64,000 nucleotides of DNA from Rubrimonas cliftonensis (lineage in GTDB: Bacteria; Pseudomonadota; Alphaproteobacteria; Rhodobacterales; Rhodobacteraceae): contig NZ_FNQM01000009.1 of assembly GCF_900107585.1 (NCBI RefSeq), positions 1 to 64,000 on the forward strand, given 5' to 3'. Positions 57,062 through 64,000 of the stretch are shown piece after piece. How positions within the stretch are numbered: position 1 is the first letter of the stretch; each line of letters starts with the position of its first letter. A model generated the notes under the pieces. It was not told where the DNA came from and did not search any database. It saw only the letters and a program-made list of their open reading frames with translations. A program made the position numbers and the translations under genes.

Positions 57062-59485
57062 TCACTCGATGTCGCCGACGAGGATTTCGCGCTTGCCAAC
57101 ATGGTTGGCCGGCGTCACCACGCCCTGCGCCTCCATCTCCTCGACCAGCCGCGCGGCGCGGTTGTAGCCGATCTGGAGCTTGCGCTGGATGTAGGAGGTC
57201 GAGCACTTGCGGTCCCGCGCCACGATCGCCACCGCGCGGTCGTAGAGCTGCTCGGCCGTCATCTCGCCGCCGAGGCCCAGCACCTCGTCCACCGAGGCCA
57301 TCTCGTCGTCGTCGCCGCCTTCGGTCACGGCGGAGACGTAGTCCGGCGCGCCCAGCGTCTTGAGGTGCTTGACGACGTCCTCCACCTCCTCGTCGGTGAC
57401 GAAGGGGCCGTGCACGCGCGTCACCCGCCCACCGCCGGACATGTAGAGCATGTCGCCCTGGCCCAGCAGCTGCTCCGCACCCTGCTCGCCGAGGATGGTG
57501 CGGCTGTCGATCTTGCTCGTCACCTGGAAGCTGATGCGGGTGGGGAAGTTGGCCTTGATCGTGCCGGTGATCACGTCCACCGAGGGTCGCTGCGTCGCCA
57601 TGATGATGTGGATGCCGGAGGCGCGCGCCATCTGCGCCAGCCGTTGCACGCAGGCCTCGATCTCCTTGCCGGCGACCATCATCAGGTCCGCCATCTCGTC
57701 GACGATGACGACGATGTAGGGCAGCTTCTCGGGCGCGAACTCCTCGGTCTCGAACACCGGCTCGCCGGTCACGTCGTCGAAGCCGGTCTGCACCGTGCGC
57801 GTGAACGGCTCGCCCCGGGCGTGCGCCTCGGCGACGCGGGCGTTGTAGCCGTCGATGTTGCGCACGCCGAGCTTGGACATCTTGCGGTAGCGATCCTCCA
57901 TCTCCGCCACGGTCCACTTCAGCGCGACCACCGCCTTCTTGGGGTCGGTGACGACGGGCGAGAGCAGGTGCGGAATGCCGTCATAGACGCTCAGCTCCAG
58001 CATCTTGGGGTCGATCATGATCAGCCGGCATTCCTCCGGCGCGAGCCGGTAGAGCAGCGACAGGATCATGGTGTTGATCGCGACCGACTTGCCCGAACCG
58101 GTGGTGCCGGCGATCAGCAGATGCGGCATCCGCGCGAGGTTCGCCACCACCGGCTCGCCGGCGATATCCTTGCCGAGCGCCAGCGCCAGCCGGTAGCCGG
58201 CGTCTTCATAGACCGGCGAGGCCAGCATCTCGCGCAGAAAGACCTTCTCGCGACGGTCGTTGGGCAGCTCCACGCCGATGACGTTGCGCCCCGGCACGGT
58301 CGAGACGCGGGTGGCCACCGCGCACATCGAGCGCGCGATGTCGTCGCTGAGGCCGATGACGCGGCTGGCCTTGGTGCCCGGCGCCGGCTCCAGCTCGTAG
58401 AGCGTCACCACCGGCCCGGGCCGCACCGCGCCGATCTCGCCGCGCACGCCGTAGTCGTCGAGCACCGACTCCAGCATCCGCGCGTTCTCCTGCAGCGCCT
58501 CGGTGCTGAGCGGCGGCGCGGCGTCCGGGCGCGGCGGCTGCAGCAGCGCCAGCGGCGGGGCGTCATAGCCGGCGGAGGGCTGGGTGTCGAAATCGAGCGA
58601 GGGCTGCGCCTCGCGCTCGGCGCGGCGGCTGAGCTTCGGCCCGCGCTTGGCCGCCGGCGTGGCGACCGCGGCCGGGGCGGGGGGCGCCCATGCGTCCTCC
58701 ACTTCGTCGGCGTCTTCCGCCATGACCCTGGCGCTGAGCTTGGGCTCGCGCCGCCGGGCGCGTCCCACCGGCTCGGGCGCCGCGACGCGCGCCGAGCGCG
58801 GCCCGGCCAGACGCGCGCGGACGAGGTCGACGGCGGCGAAGCCGAGCCGCCACGCGGTCGCCAGCGCCAGCCGCAGCCCCATGGCGAGCCAGCGGCGCAG
58901 CGCGCGGGTCTCGGCGCGGTCGAGCCCAAGCGCCAGCCCGCAGAGCGCCAGCGTCGCGAGGCCGAGCAGCAGCGTCGCCCAGGGCAGGGCGGTCGAGGCG
59001 GGAACCGGCGCGGCGCGCAGCGCCTCGGCGAGCGTCATGTCGCCCAGCAGGCCGCCGAGACCGGAGGTCTCCAGCGGCCAGCCCGCGAAGGGCGCGTGGC
59101 AGCTCGCGAACATCGCCGCGGCCGGCGTGGCGAGCGCGCCGATCGCGACGCGCGTCCAGGCCCGTTCGGCGCCGCGATGGGAGATCAGCCGCCAGCCCCA
59201 GACGAGCAGCAGCAGCGCCGGCGCCGCGGCCGCCAGCCCGAGACTGCGGATCAGCGGGTCGGCCAGCAGCGCCCCGGCCTCGCCGAGCGCGTTCCGCGGC
59301 GCCTGCGCAGTCGAGACGAACCAGCTCGGGTCGCCCACGTCGTAGCTCAGCAGCGCCAGCGACAGCGCCATCCCGACGACGATCAGGCCCAGCCCGGCGA
59401 GCTCTGAGCCGCGGCGGCGGGCGAAGGCTGTCACGCCCGGCGGCAGAAGGGGGGCGCGGCCCCCGGCGTCGGTCCAGTCGCTCAC
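57062..59485 (-). CDS. ftsK: DNA translocase FtsK
   Basis: An 807-residue septal DNA pump that clears chromosome dimers at division. Four membrane helices lie in the first 190 residues, followed by an Ala/Pro/Glu linker to about 325, an alpha/beta motor domain with Walker A GTTGSGKS at 460-467 and Walker B-type [14 protein letters not shown], and a C-terminal gamma winged helix ([25 protein letters not shown], about 755-780) that reads KOPS sites. GTG 59485 overlaps the preceding aminotransferase stop (GTGA), with GGAGGGG upstream. The gene appears complete. Confidence 0.95.
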   Translation of the reverse strand: MSDWTDAGGRAPLLPPGVTAFARRRGSELAGLGLIVVGMALSLALLSYDVGDPSWFVSTAQAPRNALGEAGALLADPLIRSLGLAAAAPALLLLVWGWRLISHRGAERAWTRVAIGALATPAAAMFASCHAPFAGWPLETSGLGGLLGDMTLAEALRAAPVPASTALPWATLLLGLATLALCGLALGLDRAETRALRRWLAMGLRLALATAWRLGFAAVDLVRARLAGPRSARVAAPEPVGRARRREPKLSARVMAEDADEVEDAWAPPAPAAVATPAAKRGPKLSRRAEREAQPSLDFDTQPSAGYDAPPLALLQPPRPDAAPPLSTEALQENARMLESVLDDYGVRGEIGAVRPGPVVTLYELEPAPGTKASRVIGLSDDIARSMCAVATRVSTVPGRNVIGVELPNDRREKVFLREMLASPVYEDAGYRLALALGKDIAGEPVVANLARMPHLLIAGTTGSGKSVAINTMILSLLYRLAPEECRLIMIDPKMLELSVYDGIPHLLSPVVTDPKKAVVALKWTVAEMEDRYRKMSKLGVRNIDGYNARVAEAHARGEPFTRTVQTGFDDVTGEPVFETEEFAPEKLPYIVVIVDEMADLMMVAGKEIEACVQRLAQMARASGIHIIMATQRPSVDVITGTIKANFPTRISFQVTSKIDSRTILGEQGAEQLLGQGDMLYMSGGGRVTRVHGPFVTDEEVEDVVKHLKTLGAPDYVSAVTEGGDDDEMASVDEVLGLGGEMTAEQLYDRAVAIVARDRKCSTSYIQRKLQIGYNRAARLVEEMEAQGVVTPANHVGKREILVGDIE

Positions 59486-60672
59486 GCCAGCCCCTCCCTC
59501 AACAGGTCTGCGACGGCGACGAGGCCCCGGCGCGTCGTCGCCGCGTCCGCGACCAGCGCCAGCCGAAGATACGCCTTTCCCGGGTCGCCCTGCGGCGTCT
59601 CCCGTGACAGATACGCCCCCGGCAGCGCGCGCACGCCGGCCCCGCGCCACAGCGCCGTCGCCGCCTTCTCGCCGTCGCCCACCTTCAGCCACAGAAAGAA
59701 CCCCGCTTCAGGCGCGGCGTAGCCCGGCAGGTTGCCGAGCGTCTCGTCCGCGATCGCATACTTTTCCGCATAGAGTTCCCGGTTGGCGACGACATGCGCC
59801 TCGTCGGCCCAGGCGGCCGCCGCCGCGGCCTGCACCGGCAGCGGCGAGGGCGCGCCGCCGTAGCTGCGCAGCCGGTGCACCGCGCGGATGGTCCCCGGCC
59901 CACCGGCGCAGAAGCCAGAGCGCAGCCCCGGCAGGTTCGAGCGCTTGGAGAGCGAATGGAACGCCAGCACGCGCTCGGGGTCGGTCCCCGCCGCGCGGGC
60001 GACCTCCAGCGCGCCCGTCGGGGGCGTCTCGCGGTAGATCTCCGAGTAGCACTCGTCGGCGAAGATGCGGAAATCATGGGTCTCCGCCAGCGCCAGCAGA
60101 CTGCGCCAGTAGTCGGGCGAGGCGACCGCGCCCTGCGGGTTCGCCGGCGAGCACAGATAGGCGACCGCCGTGCGCGACAGCGTCTCCGCCGGCAGGGCGG
60201 CGAAGTCCGGCAGGTGCCCGGTCGCCTCGGTCGCGTTGACGTAGACCGGCTCCGCGCCGGCGGCGAGCGCCGCTGCCGCGTAGCACTGGTAGAACGGGTT
60301 GGGCAGCAGCACGACGGGCCGCGCGCCGTTCTTCGTCTCGGGGCACAGCGCGAGGCAGGCCATGAACAGCCCCTCGCGCGTGCCGTTCAGCGGCAGGATT
60401 TCGCGGCCGGGGTCGAGTTGCGCCCCGTAGCGCCGCTCCACCCAGCCCGCGATCGCCTCGCGCAGCGCCGGCGTCCCCTCGTTTGGCGGATACTTCGCGT
60501 AGCCCGCCGCCTCGCGCGCCAGCGTCTCGGCGATGAAGCCGGGGAAGGGGTGCGTGGGCTCGCCGATGGACATCGCAACCGGGTCGGCCCCCGGCGCATG
60601 GGGGTCGAGCAGCGCGCGCAGGCGCGGAAACGCGTATTCCGGCAGGTTCTCGAACCGCTCGGCCGACTGCAT
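59482..60672 (-). CDS. Class I/II aminotransferase (DapC-like)
   Basis: A 396-residue PLP enzyme. The Schiff-base Lys243 is in [18 protein letters not shown], with the upstream cofactor segments [12 protein letters not shown] and [10 protein letters not shown]. It resembles aminotransferases annotated as succinyldiaminopimelate aminotransferase (DapC); the gene order aminotransferase-ftsK recurs in relatives, as far as I recall, but that does not prove the substrate. Its stop overlaps the ftsK GTG. Confidence 0.9.
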   Translation of the reverse strand: MQSAERFENLPEYAFPRLRALLDPHAPGADPVAMSIGEPTHPFPGFIAETLAREAAGYAKYPPNEGTPALREAIAGWVERRYGAQLDPGREILPLNGTREGLFMACLALCPETKNGARPVVLLPNPFYQCYAAAALAAGAEPVYVNATEATGHLPDFAALPAETLSRTAVAYLCSPANPQGAVASPDYWRSLLALAETHDFRIFADECYSEIYRETPPTGALEVARAAGTDPERVLAFHSLSKRSNLPGLRSGFCAGGPGTIRAVHRLRSYGGAPSPLPVQAAAAAAWADEAHVVANRELYAEKYAIADETLGNLPGYAAPEAGFFLWLKVGDGEKAATALWRGAGVRALPGAYLSRETPQGDPGKAYLRLALVADAATTRRGLVAVADLLREGLA

Positions 60673-60758
60673 CGTGGTTTCGCCTCATCCGGGGTCTGAC
60701 GCCCCATGAACGCGACAGTACGGGCGCCGAGCGTTGCGGTAAAGTTCCGCGCGCGTCC

Positions 60759-62099
60759 TCAGCCCGCCAGCGCCGCCTCCGCCGCCGAACCGATGCGCAA
60801 AAGCCGCGCCTCGTCATGCGGGCGGCCGGTGAACATGACGCCGCAGGCCGGCCGCCCGGTCGGCAGCGTTAGCGAACTCAGCCCGAAAAGGTTGCCGAGC
60901 CGGGTGTTGCGCAGCGCGAGCAGGTTCTGCGCGGTGTAGTAGTCCTCGTCGGCCGCGAGCCGCGCCACCGAGGGCGGCAGGTTCGGCGTGGTGGGGCAGA
61001 GCGCCGCGTCGAAGGGCGCGAGCCGCTGGAGGAACCGCGCGGCCAGCGCCCTGAACGCCATCCGCGCCGCCTCCGCCTGGTCGGAGCGGAAGGTGCGCCC
61101 GGCGCGGAAGCGCTCGCGGATCATCGGGAAGATGTCGTCGGGCCGCGCCTCGATGGTCTCGCCCCAGCAGGCGTAGCCTTCGGTGTTGACGATGGCGCCC
61201 AGCCTGCCGCCGGTCTCCATCGCTTCCGCGAATTCAGGGACAGGGGCCCGCGTCGCCTTCGCGCCCGCCGCCGTCAGCGCCTCGACCGCGGCCTCGAAGG
61301 CTGCGGTCTGCTCCGGGTCGAGATCGTCAAGCACGACGGTCGTGGGGATCAGGAACGAGAGGCCGTTCAGGCTCGCGCCGTTCAGGTCGGGCGCCGTGCG
61401 GCCGGTGAGCGCCGCCAGCGTCAGGCCGGCGTCCTCCACCGAGCGGCAGAGCGGGCCGACCGTGTCGAGCGAGGGGCTGAGCGGCACGACGTCGTCGTTC
61501 GGGATCAGCCCCCATGTCGTCTTGAGCCCGACCAGCCCGTGCCAGGCGGCGGGAATGCGCACCGAGCCGCCGGTGTCCGACCCCAGCCCCATCGCCGCCA
61601 GCCCCAGCGACACGCTCGCCGCAGCGCCGGAGGAGGAGCCGCCGGGCGCCCAGTCGGCGCCGAAGGGGTTGGGCGAGGTCTGCGTCATCGGGTTGTAGCC
61701 GAGGCCCGAGAAGGCGAGTTCGCTCATGTGGGTCTTGCCGAGGCACACCATGCCCGCCGCCGAGAGCCGCGCGACGCAGGGCGCGTCTCGGTCGGGCGTG
61801 CGGCCGGCGAGCAGGCGCGAGCCCGCCTCGGTCTCGACGCCCGCGGTGTCGAACAGGTCCTTCAGCGAGATAGGCACGCCGTCGAGCGGCCCGCGCCGCA
61901 CGCCGAGCCGGGCGCGCTCCGCCGCCGCCGCCGCCTCGGCGCGGGCGCGCGCGGGCGTGACGCGGGCGTAGACGCGCTCGGCCTCGGGATGCGCGGCGAT
62001 GGCGTCGAGATGCGCCTCCGCCAGCGCGCGGGGGTCGATCTCGCCCGCGCCGATCCCGCGCCCCAGCGCCGCCGCCGTCATTGCCAGCCATTCGCTCAT
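60759..62099 (-). CDS. Amidase (amidase-signature family)
   Basis: A 446-residue amidohydrolase with the Ser-cisSer-Lys triad: Lys80 in VPISLKDLFD, the Gly-Ser loop APGGSSSGAAA (Ser155-157) and Ser179 in GSDTGGSVRIPAAW. It is not clearly GatA, since no gatC/gatB lies nearby. ATG 62099 follows GGAGGGCGCG; longer in-frame readings are Arg-rich. It lies 86 bases upstream of the aminotransferase on the same strand. The substrate amide is unknown. Confidence 0.9.
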   Translation of the reverse strand: MSEWLAMTAAALGRGIGAGEIDPRALAEAHLDAIAAHPEAERVYARVTPARARAEAAAAAERARLGVRRGPLDGVPISLKDLFDTAGVETEAGSRLLAGRTPDRDAPCVARLSAAGMVCLGKTHMSELAFSGLGYNPMTQTSPNPFGADWAPGGSSSGAAASVSLGLAAMGLGSDTGGSVRIPAAWHGLVGLKTTWGLIPNDDVVPLSPSLDTVGPLCRSVEDAGLTLAALTGRTAPDLNGASLNGLSFLIPTTVVLDDLDPEQTAAFEAAVEALTAAGAKATRAPVPEFAEAMETGGRLGAIVNTEGYACWGETIEARPDDIFPMIRERFRAGRTFRSDQAEAARMAFRALAARFLQRLAPFDAALCPTTPNLPPSVARLAADEDYYTAQNLLALRNTRLGNLFGLSSLTLPTGRPACGVMFTGRPHDEARLLRIGSAAEAALAG

Positions 62100-62190
62100 C
62101 GCGCCCTCCGCTTCTCCGCGCCCGAACCTAAGCGCACGACGGCGCGTCGGGGAAGTGGACAAGCGCCGCCCGCGCCCGATACTTGCAGCC

Positions 62191-63420
62191 ATGGTCAGTT
62201 CCCTCGACGCAGACATCGTGATCGCCGGCGGCGGCCCGGCCGGCGCGGCCGCCGCGCTCGCGCTCGCCCATGGCGGCTTCTCCGTGCGGCTGATCGACCC
62301 CAGACCCGTCGAGACGCGCGCCGCGCCGGAGTTCGACGGCCGCGCCTACGCGCTCGCCTCCGCCTCCATGAAGCTGCTCGGCGCCCTGGGGCTCTGGGAG
62401 GGTCTCGCCCCCCGCGCCCAGCCGATGAGCGCGATCGAGATTTACGACGGGCGCCCCGGCGCCATCGGCCCGGCGCGGCTGCGCATCGACGGCGACGGCC
62501 TCGCCGACGCGCCCTTCGCCACGCTGCTGGAGACGCGTTTCCTGCGCCCCGCGCTGCTCCAGGCGGTCGCCGCCCATCCCGACATCCGCCATGACGCCGG
62601 CGTGTCGGTCGTCGAGGCGCGGCAGGACGGCGCCGGCGTCGAGATCGCGCTCGACACGGGCGAGAGCCTGCGCGCCGCGCTGGCGGTGGCGGCGGACGGT
62701 CGGCGTTCCGCCCTCGCGGCGCGGGCGGGGGTCGGCTGGACCGTTCGGCCCTACGGTCAGACCGGGCTCGTCTGCGCCGTCGCCCATGAACGGCCCCATG
62801 GCGGCGTGGCGCGGCAGGCGTTCTACCCCGGCGGCCCCTTCGCGATGCTGCCGCTGCCCGGCGACCGCAGCGCGATCGTCTGGTCCGAGAGAACCCGCGA
62901 GGCCGAGCGCGTCGCGGCGCTCGACGACGCGGGCTATCTCGCCGAGATCGCGCTGCGGACCGGCGGCCTGCTGGGCGGGCTGCGGCTGGAGGGCGGACGC
63001 TGGGCGTGGCCGCTCGAGATGGCGCTGGCCTACGAGTTCGTCGCGCCGCGGCTGGCGCTGCTGGGCGACGCGGCGCATTCGGTCCACCCCATCGCCGGGC
63101 AGGGCTTCAACCTCGCGCTGCGCGACGTTGCGGCGCTGGCGGAGGTGCTGACCGAGGCGCGGCGGCGCGGCGAGGATGTCGGCGACGCCGCGGTGCTGGC
63201 GCGCTACCAGCAATGGCGCCGCTTCGACGCCGCCGGCATGAGCCTCGGCATGGATGCGCTGACGCGGCTCTTCTCGAACGATGTCGGCCCGCTCAGGGCG
63301 CTGCGCGACGCGGGGCTCGGCCTCGTCCAGCGCGCCCCGGCGCTGAAGCGCGCCTTCGTCGCCGTCGCCGCCGGCCGCGCCGGAGAGACGCCCCGCCTGC
63401 TCAAGGGAGAAGCGCTGTGA
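62191..63420 (+). CDS. UbiH/UbiF-family FAD-dependent hydroxylase
   Basis: A 409-residue flavin monooxygenase. Residues 10-28 hold the ADP-binding loop (VIAGGGPAGAAAALALAHGG), and LLGDAAHSVHPIAGQGFNLALRD near 290-312 is the second FAD motif characteristic of ubiquinone hydroxylases. It most likely hydroxylates the ubiquinone ring, with the exact position (C5 or C6) not decidable. It is divergent from one amidase (91 bases) and overlaps the start of another (GTGA at 63417). Confidence 0.9.
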   Translation: MVSSLDADIVIAGGGPAGAAAALALAHGGFSVRLIDPRPVETRAAPEFDGRAYALASASMKLLGALGLWEGLAPRAQPMSAIEIYDGRPGAIGPARLRIDGDGLADAPFATLLETRFLRPALLQAVAAHPDIRHDAGVSVVEARQDGAGVEIALDTGESLRAALAVAADGRRSALAARAGVGWTVRPYGQTGLVCAVAHERPHGGVARQAFYPGGPFAMLPLPGDRSAIVWSERTREAERVAALDDAGYLAEIALRTGGLLGGLRLEGGRWAWPLEMALAYEFVAPRLALLGDAAHSVHPIAGQGFNLALRDVAALAEVLTEARRRGEDVGDAAVLARYQQWRRFDAAGMSLGMDALTRLFSNDVGPLRALRDAGLGLVQRAPALKRAFVAVAAGRAGETPRLLKGEAL

Positions 63421-64000
63421 GAGACCACGCCGGAAGCGACCTGATCGCGATGACAGCCGCGCGGCTGGTCGACATGCTGGCCGCGCGCGAAGTCTCGACC
63501 GGCGAGCTGCTCGACGCGCTGGAGGCCCGCGTCGCCGCGGTGGACGGTCGGATCAACGCGCTGCCCACGCTCTGCTTCGACCGCGCCCGAACGCAGGCCG
63601 TTCCCGAGGGCGCGCCGCTCGCGGGCCTGCCGGTGGCGATCAAGGATCTGACCGAGGTCGCCGGCGTGCGCACCACCTGGGGCTCGCCGATCCACGCCGA
63701 CCACGTCTCCATCGCCTCCGACCATGTCGCCGAGCGCGTCGAGGCCCGCGGCGGCGTGATCTACGCCAAGACCAACACGCCGGAATTCGGCGCCGGCGCG
63801 CAGACCTTCAACGAGGTGTTCGGGCCGACCCGCAACCCCTACGACCTGACGAAATCGGTCGCGGGCTCCTCCGGCGGCTCGGCGGCGGCGCTGAAATCCG
63901 GCTGCGCCTGGCTCGCCCAAGGCTCCGACCTCGGCGGCTCCCTGCGCAACCCGGCGAGCTTCTGCGGCGTCGTCGGCCTGCGCCCCAGCCCCTTCCGCGT
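63417..64000 (+). CDS. Second amidase-signature enzyme (3' end outside window)
   Basis: The frame opens at GTG 63417, overlapping the UbiH stop, and is open for 194 codons to the edge. The triad is visible: Lys76 in LPVAIKDLTE, the loop SVAGSSGGSAAAL (Ser151/152) and Ser175 in GSDLGGSLRNPASF. It differs from the amidase at 60759-62099 and looks closer to bacterial amidases annotated for indole-acetamide or general amides. Substrate unknown. Co-translation with ubiH suggests shared expression only. Confidence 0.88.
   Translation, partial: MRDHAGSDLIAMTAARLVDMLAAREVSTGELLDALEARVAAVDGRINALPTLCFDRARTQAVPEGAPLAGLPVAIKDLTEVAGVRTTWGSPIHADHVSIASDHVAERVEARGGVIYAKTNTPEFGAGAQTFNEVFGPTRNPYDLTKSVAGSSGGSAAALKSGCAWLAQGSDLGGSLRNPASFCGVVGLRPSPFR

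Noticed and set aside
1-64000. tRNA or rRNA genes, phage or insertion sequences
   Set aside because: I saw no cloverleaf-like segment with CCA-proximal signatures, no rRNA sequence, and no transposase or integrase frame.

Overview
This window comes from a very GC-rich, Gram-negative bacterium. Gene order, the respiratory formate dehydrogenase locus and the frequent use of ATGA/GTGA start-stop overlaps point to an aerobic, salt-adapted alphaproteobacterium, most like the Rhodobacterales. That placement is inferred from gene content; no rRNA or tRNA gene is visible to fix it. Almost every base is coding. Most genes sit in tight operons, and long antisense open frames are composition artefacts.

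Left edge (1-2082): a FecR-domain secreted protein with 12-residue Gly-rich repeats runs off the window. It is followed by a small stretch of visibly lower GC with two tiny unknown genes. Region 2083-13332 is a formate dehydrogenase locus: a large polyferredoxin read leftwards and, read rightwards, DUF3305, DUF3306, a rho-independent terminator, a TorD-type chaperone, a small Tat protein, FdhA, FdhB, FdhC, a WD40-cytochrome c fusion and a 42-residue membrane peptide. Formate oxidised outside the membrane would pass electrons through FdhB to FdhC and possibly to the cytochrome.

Region 13363-25308 looks like a salt-adaptation block. The leftward operon asnO-ngg-M42 peptidase makes and handles the osmolyte N-acetylglutaminylglutamine amide (NAGGN). 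A divergent MarR-type regulator follows, then a complete mrpABCDEFG Na+/H+ antiporter operon closed by a ChrR-like cupin gene. Next come a hybrid histidine kinase whose C-terminal receiver has lost its phosphoacceptor Asp, and an OpgC-like/RibD-C/cytochrome b561 operon.

Region 31458-46308 is mostly housekeeping: purD, xseA, folK-folB-folP, a PfkB adenosine-kinase-like gene, nth, fxsA, a Tim44-domain gene, smr, dapB, and several enzymes (dienelactone hydrolase, class III aminotransferase, HugZ, glutathionyl-hydroquinone reductase). Region 46405-51940 is a leftward five-gene glycosyltransferase cluster with an embedded histidine phosphatase. A large MscS channel follows.

The right end holds a small unknown gene divergent from an orphan WYL regulator of the BrxR/CapW type, a GNAT acetyltransferase, ftsK, a class I aminotransferase, two amidases and a UbiH-family monooxygenase. 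The second amidase is cut by the window end. I found no complete phage, transposon, CRISPR array or defence island. The best leads are the WD40-cytochrome in the formate dehydrogenase operon, the degenerate kinase receiver, the orphan BrxR-like regulator with its divergent partner, and a recurring pattern of short tandem duplications or mini-ORFs carrying RTGA start-stop signals at gene junctions.
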